Part shown: positions 8,401-16,190 of the stretch, one piece after another | Layout of the letters: each line of letters begins with the position of its first letter | How positions within the stretch are numbered: position 1 is the first letter of the stretch | Assembly: GCA_964595575.1 (NCBI GenBank) | Contig: CAZQRA010000005.1 | Location: forward strand, 1-64,000 | Length of the DNA: 64,000 nucleotides | Source: PALSA-612 sp964595575 | Lineage (GTDB): Bacteria > Actinomycetota > Thermoleophilia > Gaiellales > Gaiellaceae | Direction of reading: 5' to 3' | The notes under the pieces: generated by a model | The model's database searches: none | Told to the model about the DNA's origin: nothing | The model's input: the letters and a program-made list of their open reading frames with translations, nothing else | Translations under genes and position numbers: made by a program

Positions 8401-9822
8401 GTGAGCGAGATCTCCGAGTTCGGGCTGATCGTGCTCGTGGTCGCCGGCGCCCTGTCGCTGGCGATCGCCCTGAGCAAGCTGACCGAGCGCTTCCCGGTGC
8501 CCGGCCCCGCCCGGTTCCTGCTCCTGGCCGCCGTGGCCTCGGACATCTTCCCCGGCCTCTCCGCCGTCTCCATCCACACGGTCGAGCGCATCGGCGTCGT
8601 GGCCCTGGTCGTGATCCTGTTCGACGGAGGGATGCACGTCGGCTGGCGCCGGTTCCGGGCCTCGGCCCTCCCCATCGCCAGCCTCGGCACCCTGGGCACG
8701 TTCGCCACCGCCGGGGTGATGGCGGTGTTCGCCCACGCCTTCTTCGGCTTCGGGTGGACCGAGGCCGGAATCCTGGGGGCGGCCCTGGCTCCCACCGACC
8801 CGGCGGTGATGTTCTCGGTGCTCGGCAAGCGGGAGATCGGGGGCAGGAGCGGCACCATCCTGGAGGGGGAGTCGGGCGCCAACGACCCCGTGGGGATCGC
8901 CCTCATGATCGGCATGCTCGAGCTCGCCACCCACGACGACGCCTCGTTCGCCACCGTGATCGAGGAGTTCCTCATCGAGATGGCCATCGGCTTGGCGATG
9001 GGGGTGGCCGGGGCGGCCGTGCTCCTTCCCCTCATGCGCCGCTTCTCCCTTCCCAGCGAGGCCCTCTACCCGATTCGCACCCTCGCCTTCGCCGGCGTCA
9101 TCTACGGGGCGGCGGCGGTGGCTCACGGGTCCGGGTTCCTGGCCGTGTTCGTGGCCGGGCTTTTGATCGGCGACGAGCGGGCTCCCTACAAGGGGGAGGT
9201 CGAGCGCTTCCACATGTCGTTGGCCAGCTTGGCCGAGATCGCCGTCTTCGCCGCCCTCGGCCTGACCATCGACATCAGCGACCTGGGCCAGGACCACGTC
9301 TGGCTGGACGGGGTTCTCTTGGCCCTGCTCCTGGCGCTCGTGGCTCGGCCCGTGGTCGTGGGTCCCCTTCTGCTCCCGGCCCGGCTCCATCGGGGCGAGA
9401 AGCTCTTCATCATGTGGGGCGGGCTCAAGGGGGCCGTCCCCATCCTCCTAGGGACGTTCGCCCTCCTCGAGGGGGTGGAGGAGGCCCACCGCATCTACGA
9501 CATCGTGTTCGTGGTGGTGGCGCTCTCGGTGATCGTGCAGGGGACGAGCATCCCCTTCGTCGCCCCCCGGCTCCAGGTGCCCATGCGCGTGGCCCAGCCG
9601 CGGGGCGTCCAGCGCTGCACCGTCCACCCGGGCTCGCGGGCGGCCGGCGAGGCCGTCCGCAACTTGCCGCTGGGAGAGCGAACCTGGATCGACGCCGTGG
9701 TGCGCGACGGCAAGCACCTGCCCGTGCACGGCGACCTCGTGCTGGCCGAGGGAGACGAGGTAGCCCTCATCGCCGACGTGGAGGACGCGGTACGCCTGGC
9801 TAGGATCTTCGAGCGCTACTGA
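8401..9822 (+). CDS. CPA1-type K+/Na+:H+ antiporter with TrkA-C domain (CvrA-like)
   Basis: A 473-aa cation/proton antiporter. About twelve hydrophobic segments run from residue 5 to about 390. Typical CPA1 features include LVVILFDGGMHVGW, the ion-site stretch ALAPTDPAVMFSVLG and GESGANDPVGIALMI, and MWGGLKGAVPILLGTFAL. A soluble C-terminal part from about residue 400 (GSRAAGEAVRNLPLGERTW and LAEGDEVALIADVED) is a TrkA-C/RCK-C regulatory domain, as in CvrA and KhaP2-like transporters. It probably exports K+ or Na+ in exchange for protons at the plasma membrane. The GTG start follows a TATGCC sequence 11 bp upstream. It converges on the thiolase gene across 25 bp. Confidence 0.9.
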   Translation: MSEISEFGLIVLVVAGALSLAIALSKLTERFPVPGPARFLLLAAVASDIFPGLSAVSIHTVERIGVVALVVILFDGGMHVGWRRFRASALPIASLGTLGTFATAGVMAVFAHAFFGFGWTEAGILGAALAPTDPAVMFSVLGKREIGGRSGTILEGESGANDPVGIALMIGMLELATHDDASFATVIEEFLIEMAIGLAMGVAGAAVLLPLMRRFSLPSEALYPIRTLAFAGVIYGAAAVAHGSGFLAVFVAGLLIGDERAPYKGEVERFHMSLASLAEIAVFAALGLTIDISDLGQDHVWLDGVLLALLLALVARPVVVGPLLLPARLHRGEKLFIMWGGLKGAVPILLGTFALLEGVEEAHRIYDIVFVVVALSVIVQGTSIPFVAPRLQVPMRVAQPRGVQRCTVHPGSRAAGEAVRNLPLGERTWIDAVVRDGKHLPVHGDLVLAEGDEVALIADVEDAVRLARIFERY

Positions 9823-9847
9823 GCCCCGACGGCGAGGCCGTAGCCCC

Positions 9848-11014
9848 TCAGAGGCGCTCGATCACGGCCGCGATGGCCTGGCCTTGGCCGATGCACATGG
9901 AGGCGATGCCGTAGCGACCGCCCCGCCGCTCGAGCTCGGAGAGGAGGGTGGCGACGATGCGGGCGCCGGTGGCCCCGAGGGGGTGGCCGAGCGAGATGCC
10001 CCCTCCGTTCGGGTTGACGTCGCCCGCCCGCCAGCGCTCCTCCAGGCCGGTGTCCGCGAGGAACTGGAGGGCGACCGAGGCGAAGGCCTCGTTGACCTCG
10101 ATCACGGCCATGTCGTCGAAGGTGAGTCCCGCCTTGGCGAGGGCCCTCTGGCAGGCCTTGGGGTTGCCGTGCAGGGCGCGGTAGGGATCGACCCCGGCCA
10201 GGCCGAAGGACACGAATCGCGCCCGCGGCCTCAGGCCCAGCCGGGAGACCGCCTCCTCGCTGGCGAGGAGCATGGCCGCCGCCCCGTCGCAGATCTGGCT
10301 CGAGTTTCCGGCCGTCACCACCCCGTCCGGCTTGAACGCCGGCGGCAGCCCGGCCATCTTCTCCAGCGAGGTATCGCGCCGGGGCGTCTCGTCCACGGCG
10401 AAGAGCGTGGCTGGGTGGGGGTTCGCCACCTCGATGGGGACGATCTCGCGCCGGAAGCGGCCCTCGTCGATAGCCCGGATCGCCCGCCGGTGCGACTCAA
10501 GAGAGTAGGCGTCGAGGGCCTCCCGGGTGAGACCCCACTCCTCGGCCAGGACCTCGGCGGAGATGCCCTGGGGGACGATCTCCCACCGCTCGAGCAGCTT
10601 GGGCGAGAGCCCGGCCCAGCCCTCGCTCCCCATGTTGGAGCCCATGGGTACCCGCGACATGGACTCCACCCCGCCGGCGACGACCACCTCCAGGTGGCCT
10701 GCCTGGATGGCGGAGGCGGCGTTGAAGGCAGCCTGCATCGAGGATCCGCACTGGCGGTCGACCGAGGTGGCGCACACCGTCTCCGGCCAGCCGGCGAGGA
10801 GCGTGGCGATCCGGCCCACGTTGAGGGCCTGCTCGCCCACCTGGGTGACGCAGCCCATCTGCACGTCCTCGATGGCAGCCGGGTCGAGGTCGAGCCGGGA
10901 GACGAGCCCTCCCAGCACCTGGGCCGCCAGCTCGTCGGCACGCACCGACGCCAACGTCCCCTGCTTCTTGCCGATGGGGCTGCGGACGGCATCGACGATG
11001 AGCGCCTCGCGCAC
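9848..11014 (-). CDS. Acetyl-CoA C-acyltransferase (thiolase)
   Basis: A 388-aa thiolase condensing or cleaving acyl-CoA units in beta-oxidation or acetoacetyl-CoA formation. The acyl-accepting Cys is in DRQCGSSMQAAFNA at about residue 90. The conserved Asn-Glu-Ala-Phe loop is VIEVNEAFASVALQF. The active-site His is in GGGISLGHPLGATGARI and the second Cys in SMCIGQGQAIAAV, so all four landmarks are intact. GTG 11014 is supported by TACGCT exactly 12 bp upstream and by family N termini (xREALIVDAVRSPIG). It diverges from the aldehyde dehydrogenase across 48 bp holding both promoters. Confidence 0.93.
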   Translation of the reverse strand: MREALIVDAVRSPIGKKQGTLASVRADELAAQVLGGLVSRLDLDPAAIEDVQMGCVTQVGEQALNVGRIATLLAGWPETVCATSVDRQCGSSMQAAFNAASAIQAGHLEVVVAGGVESMSRVPMGSNMGSEGWAGLSPKLLERWEIVPQGISAEVLAEEWGLTREALDAYSLESHRRAIRAIDEGRFRREIVPIEVANPHPATLFAVDETPRRDTSLEKMAGLPPAFKPDGVVTAGNSSQICDGAAAMLLASEEAVSRLGLRPRARFVSFGLAGVDPYRALHGNPKACQRALAKAGLTFDDMAVIEVNEAFASVALQFLADTGLEERWRAGDVNPNGGGISLGHPLGATGARIVATLLSELERRGGRYGIASMCIGQGQAIAAVIERL

Positions 11015-11020
11015 GGAGGA

Positions 11021-11026
11021 AGCGTA
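11021..11026 (-). promoter_or_regulatory. -10 element TACGCT, thiolase gene
   Basis: It starts exactly 12 bp before GTG 11014, fitting a leaderless transcript and favouring that start over GTG 11029. Confidence 0.55.
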
Positions 11027-11050
11027 CACCCGCTCCGCCCCGACACGCTC

Positions 11051-11056
11051 TAGACT
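11051..11056 (+). promoter_or_regulatory. -10 element TAGACT, aldehyde dehydrogenase gene
   Basis: It starts exactly 12 bp before ATG 11063. It is divergent from the thiolase promoter 25 bp away. Confidence 0.6.
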
Positions 11057-11062
11057 GCCGGT

Positions 11063-12493
11063 ATGGCGGTGACCGCCGTCGAGAAGCGCCTCCTCCTGGA
11101 CGGGGTCTGGGTCGAGACCGGCCGCTGGCTCGAGGTGCGCTCGCCCTACTCGGGCGAGGTCGTCGGTCGAGTCCCTGAGGCAGGCCCGGCCGAGACGCGG
11201 CGGGCCATCGACGCCGCCGAGGAGGCGATGCGGGCTCCCCTTCCCGCTCACCGGCGGGCGGAGGTGCTCTCCCGAGTCGCCGACCTCCTCGGCGCCCGCC
11301 AAGAGGAGGTGGCCCGCCTGATCTGCGCCGAGGCGGGAAAGCCGCTCAAGGCCGCTCGGGTGGAGGCCTCCCGGGCCGTCTCCACCTACACCTTCGCCGC
11401 CGTGGAGGCGCGCAAGCTGGCCGGGGAGACCGTGCCCATGGACGCCTCCCAGGCCGGGGAGGGCAAGCTCGCCTTCACCGTGCGCTACCCGCTCGGGGTG
11501 GTGGGCGCGATTACCCCCTTCAACTTCCCCCTCAACCTCGTCGCCCACAAGATCGCTCCCGCCCTGGCCGCAGGCTGCGCCGTCGTCCTCAAGCCGGCCC
11601 GGGCGACGCCCCTGTCGGCCCTCCTTTTGGCCGAGCTGGAGCAGGAGGCAGGTCTTCCGCCCGGGTGGCTGAACGTCGTCTGCGGCCCCTCGGGGGAGAT
11701 CGGGGAGACGCTCGTCGCCGACCCTCGGGTGCGCATGATCACCTTCACCGGATCGTCGGAGGTGGGCTGGCGCCTGCGGGAGCAGGCGGCCCGCAAGAAG
11801 GTCAGCCTCGAGCTCGGCAACGCCACCCCGGTGATCGTGGAGGCCGACGCCGACCTCGACGAGGCTGCCGCCAAGCTGGCGGCCAACGGGTTCTCCTTCG
11901 CCGGCCAAAGCTGCATCTCGGTGCAGCGGATCTACGTCCAGCGCTCCGTCTACGAGGCGTTCCTGGAGCGGTTCCTCCCTCGCGTGGAGACGCTCGTGGT
12001 CGGCGACCCCGCCGACGAGGCGACCGACGTCGGCCCCGTGATCGACGAGGCGGCCCGCGAGCGGATCCTGGCCTGGATCGAGGAGGCTCGGGCGCTGGGG
12101 GCAGAGGTGCTCACGGGAGGGGGCGTCCGCGCCGACGGGGTGATCGAGCCCACCGTGATCGCCGGGGCTCCCCCCCAGGCCAAGGTCTCGTGCGAGGAGG
12201 TGTTCGGGCCGGTGGTGGTGGTGGGCCCCTACGACACCCTGGACGAGGCCATCGCCCTGGCCAACGGCACCCGCTTCGGCCTGCAGGCCGGCATCTTCAC
12301 GGCCGACCTGCGGACGGCTCTGCGGGCTGCTCGCGCCCTCGAGTTCGGGGGCGTGACCGTCAACGAGGCCCCCACCTACCGGGCAGACCAGATGCCCTAC
12401 GGCGGCGTCAAGGACTCCGGCAACACGCGCGAGGGTCCCGCCTATGCGACGCGGGAGATGACCGAGGAGCGCGTGGTCGTCATCCAGCTCTAG
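11063..12493 (+). CDS. Aldehyde dehydrogenase family protein
   Basis: A complete 476-aa NAD(P)+-dependent aldehyde dehydrogenase. The cofactor and substrate motifs are GAITPFNFPLNLVAHK, VVLKPARATPLSALL, FTGSSEVGWRLRE, the catalytic Glu in SLELGNATPVIVEADAD and the nucleophilic Cys in FAGQSCISVQRIYV. The usual ELGG is ELGN here, as in some lactaldehyde/phosphonoacetaldehyde-type members. C-terminal landmarks EEVFGPVVVV and YGGVKDSGNTREGP are present. The substrate cannot be read from sequence. The promoter is clear: TAGACT starts 12 bp before the ATG with no Shine-Dalgarno sequence. Divergence from the thiolase hints at a shared pathway in acyl or amino-acid degradation. Confidence 0.93.
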   Translation: MAVTAVEKRLLLDGVWVETGRWLEVRSPYSGEVVGRVPEAGPAETRRAIDAAEEAMRAPLPAHRRAEVLSRVADLLGARQEEVARLICAEAGKPLKAARVEASRAVSTYTFAAVEARKLAGETVPMDASQAGEGKLAFTVRYPLGVVGAITPFNFPLNLVAHKIAPALAAGCAVVLKPARATPLSALLLAELEQEAGLPPGWLNVVCGPSGEIGETLVADPRVRMITFTGSSEVGWRLREQAARKKVSLELGNATPVIVEADADLDEAAAKLAANGFSFAGQSCISVQRIYVQRSVYEAFLERFLPRVETLVVGDPADEATDVGPVIDEAARERILAWIEEARALGAEVLTGGGVRADGVIEPTVIAGAPPQAKVSCEEVFGPVVVVGPYDTLDEAIALANGTRFGLQAGIFTADLRTALRAARALEFGGVTVNEAPTYRADQMPYGGVKDSGNTREGPAYATREMTEERVVVIQL

Positions 12494-12973
12494 GTGTCGC
12501 CCTTCTCCCTGCGCCGCTCTCCTCGACGGCGACCCGTCCTCCCCCCGCCCGGCGTGCTGCGGCGGGAGCGACGGGCCCTCCTCGCCCAGCGGGAGGAGAA
12601 GCTCCGCGACTTGGGCGGCCTCATCCTGGAGATGTTCCGACGCGACCGATTCCGCGAGGAGCTGGTCACCGAGCGCTGCCGGGAGCTCGTCGAGCTGGAC
12701 GAGCGCCTCGCCTACCTCGAGGCGCTGCTCGATGCCTCGCTCCGCCGCCTACCCCTCGCCCGCTGCTCGTGCGGGGCGCCGCTTCCCTTCCGCTCCCACT
12801 TCTGCCCCCACTGCGGCCGTCCTGCCGGCCCGGCCGTGGTCGCCTGTGCAACCTGCGGCCACGCCCTGGCCGCCGACGCCTCCTTCTGCCCCCAGTGCGG
12901 GGCGTCTGCGGCCGCAGCCGTCCCCGCCGCTTCACCCCAGGCTCCCGCTCCCGCGGAGGCCGGCGACGGCTGA
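12494..12973 (+). CDS. Zinc-ribbon protein, N-terminal part (probably one gene with the next frame)
   Basis: A 159-aa open frame starting with GTG directly after the aldehyde dehydrogenase stop. Residues about 25-85 are a charged helical or coiled-coil stretch (RRERRALLAQREEKLRDL, RCRELVELDERLAYLEAL). Two zinc ribbons follow, CSCG...FCPHCG and CATCG...FCPQCG, then an Ala/Pro linker ending at TGA 12971-12973. The next frame begins without a start codon and supplies a third ribbon, a membrane span and a SPOR-like domain. The simplest reading is one protein of about 340 aa split by an indel in the linker. The function is unknown; the domain set suggests an envelope protein with a cytoplasmic ribbon module. 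Confidence 0.75.
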   Translation: MSPFSLRRSPRRRPVLPPPGVLRRERRALLAQREEKLRDLGGLILEMFRRDRFREELVTERCRELVELDERLAYLEALLDASLRRLPLARCSCGAPLPFRSHFCPHCGRPAGPAVVACATCGHALAADASFCPQCGASAAAAVPAASPQAPAPAEAGDG

Positions 12974-13508
12974 GGCTCCGGCCGAGCTTCTCTGCTCCCG
13001 CTGCCAGGCCGTGGCGGAGGCAGACCAGGAGTACTGCCTCTCCTGCGGCTCCCGCCTCCACCAGGAGCGGGGGCGGCGGCCCCACTGGCTCCTCCCTGCC
13101 CTGGCTTTGCTGGCCGTGGCCGCAGCAGGGGCCGGCGGCGCCGTCCTCTCCCGGCCGACGGAGAGCAGGCCCACCATCGTCGCCCTCAGCCCCCTCGAGC
13201 CGGCCCCGGCGACGCTTCCCCTGGGGCGCAGGCTCGTCCCCTGGCCGGCCCACGACGGCTTCACCGTCGTCCTCGCCGCCGTGCCTACCCGTGCCGGCCT
13301 AGCCCGGGCGCGCAGGGTGGCGCTTCAGGCGCTCAGGGCCGGCTTCCCCGAGGTGGGCATCCTCGTATCGTCCCGCTACCCCGACCTCCACCCCGGCTAC
13401 TACCTCGTCTTCAGCGGCGTCTACGACTCCCTGGAAGAGGCGCAGGCCCGCCTGCCGCGGGCTCTCGCCCGCTTCCCAGGGGCCTTCGCCCGCCAGGTCG
13501 CCCGCTGA
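12972..13508 (+). CDS. Zinc-ribbon/transmembrane/SPOR-like C-terminal part (no start codon of its own)
   Basis: This frame opens in the linker of the preceding gene and encodes a third zinc ribbon (CSRCQ...YCLSCG). One membrane span (WLLPALALLAVAAAGAGG) comes next, then an exported C-terminal domain resembling SPOR: FTVVLAAVPTRAGLARA, GILVSSRYPDLHPGYYLVF, and DSLEEAQARLPRAL. SPOR domains bind denuded peptidoglycan; that assignment is by pattern only. No ATG, GTG or TTG lies between the upstream stop and the ribbon. GTG 13011 would cut the ribbon in half, and ATG 12732 or GTG 12846 would overlap the previous gene deeply. One surplus base before about 12970 would fuse the two frames. Confidence 0.65.
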   Translation, partial: EAPAELLCSRCQAVAEADQEYCLSCGSRLHQERGRRPHWLLPALALLAVAAAGAGGAVLSRPTESRPTIVALSPLEPAPATLPLGRRLVPWPAHDGFTVVLAAVPTRAGLARARRVALQALRAGFPEVGILVSSRYPDLHPGYYLVFSGVYDSLEEAQARLPRALARFPGAFARQVAR

Positions 13509-13544
13509 TGTCGGTTCTCTTTCTGGCGAACGATCGACATGACT

Positions 13545-13572
13545 TTGTAACAGGGGCTCGATGCGCTACACT
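13545..13572 (+). promoter_or_regulatory. Sigma-A-like promoter with -35 and -10
   Basis: TTGTAA (13545-13550) and TACACT (13567-13572) are separated by 16 bp. This is the best two-box promoter in the window. It lies about 90 bp upstream of the 151-aa gene, which unlike most neighbours would have a real 5' leader. Confidence 0.6.
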
Positions 13573-13579
13573 AGAGCCG

Positions 13580-13595
13580 GCTCTGGGCCCAGAGC
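13580..13595. repeat. 16-bp perfect palindrome in a 5' leader
   Basis: GCTCTGGG/CCCAGAGC sits just downstream of the predicted transcription start of the 151-aa gene. It is followed by a locally AT-richer stretch with three TTAAC words (13600-13636). It could be an operator or a leader hairpin. Confidence 0.45.
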
Positions 13596-13657
13596 GAGGT
13601 TTAACCCCACGTTAACAAGCCTTTTCCGGCCCTTAACAGGAGAGCGAGATACTGACC

Positions 13658-14113
13658 ATGATGGACGAGCGGGTAGCTGAGATCAGGGCCTGCATGTATC
13701 AATATTCGAGAGCCATCTACCGGGCGATCAAGGACCTGACCGATCCCTACGTCGATCCGGCCACGCAGCTCGAGTACAGGCGGGCGATCCTGGCCGCCTG
13801 CGAGCAGACGATGGAGCGACTGGCCACCGATCCCTACTACTTCGCCAACCCGGACCGGGCTCTCTTCCAAGACATCCGCCGCTACTTCCCGATCACGAGC
13901 CAGGCTCAGGTGGCCTGGGCAGTGAGCACGGTGGTGGGAGCGGCGGTCAAGTTCATCGAGGCCCAGATCGCCGCCGGCGCCTTCGATGGGGGCGTCGCCC
14001 GCTGCCACGCCACCACCAGGAAGGGCAAGCCCTGCCAGCGGACGCCCCTTCCCGACCGCAACTACTGCCCTTCGCACCAGCACCTCGAGCAGCGCTCGAG
14101 CGTGGCAGTCTAG
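13658..14113 (+). CDS. Hypothetical protein with C-terminal Cys/His zinc motif
   Basis: A 151-aa protein of unknown function. The N-terminal 110 residues are helical with many Tyr and charged residues (MYQYSRAIYRAIKDLTDP, FANPDRALFQDIRRYFP). The C terminus has CHATTRKGKPCQRTPLP followed by NYCPSHQ, a C-x(9)-C-x(9)-C-x(2)-H pattern. It resembles the small zinc-binding motif seen in several uncharacterised bacterial families (C...T.KG.PC...YC..H). A purine-rich AGGAGAG lies 13 bp before ATG 13658, and a two-box promoter lies further upstream. It is monocistronic between the zinc-ribbon gene and the WYL regulator. Confidence 0.75.
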   Translation: MMDERVAEIRACMYQYSRAIYRAIKDLTDPYVDPATQLEYRRAILAACEQTMERLATDPYYFANPDRALFQDIRRYFPITSQAQVAWAVSTVVGAAVKFIEAQIAAGAFDGGVARCHATTRKGKPCQRTPLPDRNYCPSHQHLEQRSSVAV

Positions 14114-14177
14114 GCCGTCTGCGGCCTCCCCGGCCGTCCTTCTCCCCCTGCCTGACGAGCGCTAAGCTCGGCTGGCG

Positions 14178-16190
14178 ATGTCGCACGACACCGACAAGCT
14201 GATCCGCCAGCTCTCGCTCGTGGCCTTCCTCATGGCGGAGACGCGTCCCATCACCGCTCGGGACGTGCAGCAGAACGTGGAGGGCTACTCCGAGATGTCG
14301 GACGAGGCCTTCGCCCGACGCTTCTACTCCGACCGAGCCGAGCTCCTCAGCCTGGGCGTACCCCTCCAGTCGCAGCGCGACGAGCTCACCGGGGAGGAGC
14401 TGTACACGCTCCGGTCGGAGCGCTACTTCCTACCTCCGCTCGAGCTGACCGACGAGGAGCTGGCGGCGCTCCAGACCTGCCTCTACCTGCTCGAGGGCCA
14501 GTTCGCCTACGCCGAGCCCTTCCGGCTGGCGCTCCAGAACCTCGCCCTCGGCCGTCCCGGCTTCCGAGAGGCTCCCACCGAGATCGCCGAGCGGGTGGCG
14601 GTGCGCGACCCCGACTACTCGCCGGAGCTGGCCGGCCGGCTGAGCAAGCTGGAGGCTGCCATCTCCAGGCAGCGCACGGTCAGGTTCTCCTACTGGTCGA
14701 TCGGCAGGGACGAGGTCCGGGAGCGCACCGTCGACCCCTACGCCCTCCTTCCCCACGAGGGCAGCTGGTACGTGATCGGGCGCGACCACGATGCCGACGC
14801 CATCCGCACCTTCCGCGTGTCCCGTATCCGGGGCGACATCCGCTTCGCCACCCGGCGGGAGCGGGACTTCCGGCCGCCGGCAGACTTCGTGGCCGAGGAG
14901 TACCGGCCGCCCCCGCCCTGGCAGATCGGCGAGATCGTCGGCGAGGCCAGGGTCGCCCTGGCCGGCGACGCCGCCTGGTGGGTGGAGCGCACCTACCGGC
15001 GGTACGGCCACGTGGAGGAGGGGGTGTTCGTCACCCCCTTCGCCGACCTCGGCTACCTCGCCTCCTGGATCCTGCGGCTCGACGGGCGGGCAGTTCCCCT
15101 CGAGCCGGACGAGCTTCGCTACGAGGTGGCGGAGGGGCTCCGCCAAGTCCGCCTCCGCCACCTGGGACCTCCGCCTACCCCGGCCCCAGCCCAGGAGACG
15201 GACGCCAAGGAGCCGAGCGAGCGGCCCTCCGGTCCCATCGCCCCGGAGCGCTTCGGCGTCCTCCAGTCCCTGCTCGCCTACCTCCTGACGGCGTGCGGGG
15301 AGGAGCGGCAGGCGGTCATCCCTGCCTCCGAGCTCTGCCGGCGCTTCTCCCTCGGCCCCGAGGAACTGGAGGAGCACCTGTCCCTGCTCAACCTCGTCAA
15401 CTTCGGCGGCGGCTGCTACGCCGTCTACGCCCAGCTGCAGGGAGACGAGGTCCACGTGGAGAAGGAGCTCTTCGGCGACACCTTCCGCTCGCCGCCCAGG
15501 CTGACCCCACTCGAGGCTCGCGCCATCCGCCTAGCTCTCGAGTTCGTGGGGCCGATGGTGGCCGCCGAGGCCCACCGGCCCTTGGCCAAGGTGCGGAGGA
15601 AGCTGGAGGAGACCTTCGGCGCGTTCAACCTGGGGCACACGCCTGAGCCGGAGGCGGACGCTGCCGAGGAGAGCATCATCGCCGTCCTCAGCGAGGGGAT
15701 CAAGCGCCGCCGGCTGGTCGAGCTCGACTACTGGAAGGTGGGCGAGGACACCGCCGTCCGTCACCTGGTCGAGCCCTACGCGCTCGAGCGCCAGCTCCCC
15801 CACTGGTACGTCCACGCCTGGGACCGCACCAGGGGCGGGCCCCGCAGCTTCCGGATCGATCGCATGCGCAGCGCCCGGCTCACCGACGAGACGTTCGAGC
15901 CAAGGAGCGGCTTCGATCCGGCTCCCCTGCGCGACGCCCGGGTGGCCCGCATCCTCTACACCCAGGCGGTGGCTCGCTGGGAGGTGGAGCGGGGAGCGCA
16001 GCCGCTGGCCGACGGCACCGCCGTGGCCGAGCACAAGGTGGGCTCCAGCGAGTGGCTGACGAGCGAGATCCTCCGCTACCGGGGGGAGGCGGTGGTGCTC
16101 GATCCCGCCGACCTTCGGGAGAGGGTGGCCGCGCGGGCCGAGCAGCTCCTCAGCGAGCTCGGGCTGACTCGGCTTGGGGTCGGCCGCTAG
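14178..16190 (+). CDS. Tandem WYL-domain transcriptional regulator (PafB-PafC fusion)
   Basis: A 670-aa protein equivalent to PafB and PafC fused in one chain. The first unit has an N-terminal helix-turn-helix region (residues about 5-60, ITARDVQQNVEGYS) and a WYL domain (YWSIGRDEVRERTVDPYAL, WYVIGRDHDADAIRTFRVSRI, near 170-220). A second winged-helix begins near residue 360 and a second WYL domain near 510 (LDYWKVGEDTAVRHLVEP, WYVHAWDRTRGGPRSFRIDRM). A Pro-rich linker (about 332-355) joins the halves. In actinobacteria PafBC activates DNA-damage genes independently of LexA/RecA, with WYL domains proposed to sense ligand. The 3' end overlaps queG by 41 bp, tail to tail. Confidence 0.88.
   Translation: MSHDTDKLIRQLSLVAFLMAETRPITARDVQQNVEGYSEMSDEAFARRFYSDRAELLSLGVPLQSQRDELTGEELYTLRSERYFLPPLELTDEELAALQTCLYLLEGQFAYAEPFRLALQNLALGRPGFREAPTEIAERVAVRDPDYSPELAGRLSKLEAAISRQRTVRFSYWSIGRDEVRERTVDPYALLPHEGSWYVIGRDHDADAIRTFRVSRIRGDIRFATRRERDFRPPADFVAEEYRPPPPWQIGEIVGEARVALAGDAAWWVERTYRRYGHVEEGVFVTPFADLGYLASWILRLDGRAVPLEPDELRYEVAEGLRQVRLRHLGPPPTPAPAQETDAKEPSERPSGPIAPERFGVLQSLLAYLLTACGEERQAVIPASELCRRFSLGPEELEEHLSLLNLVNFGGGCYAVYAQLQGDEVHVEKELFGDTFRSPPRLTPLEARAIRLALEFVGPMVAAEAHRPLAKVRRKLEETFGAFNLGHTPEPEADAAEESIIAVLSEGIKRRRLVELDYWKVGEDTAVRHLVEPYALERQLPHWYVHAWDRTRGGPRSFRIDRMRSARLTDETFEPRSGFDPAPLRDARVARILYTQAVARWEVERGAQPLADGTAVAEHKVGSSEWLTSEILRYRGEAVVLDPADLRERVAARAEQLLSELGLTRLGVGR

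Noticed and set aside
9823..9847. Small ACGGC-GAG-GCCGT hairpin between the antiporter and thiolase genes
   Set aside because: A 5-bp stem in such GC-rich DNA is expected by chance and has no T-tract.
11030..11908. Extension of the thiolase frame upstream to 11908
   Set aside because: It is antisense to the aldehyde dehydrogenase, and a TACGCT box and family alignment place the start at 11014.
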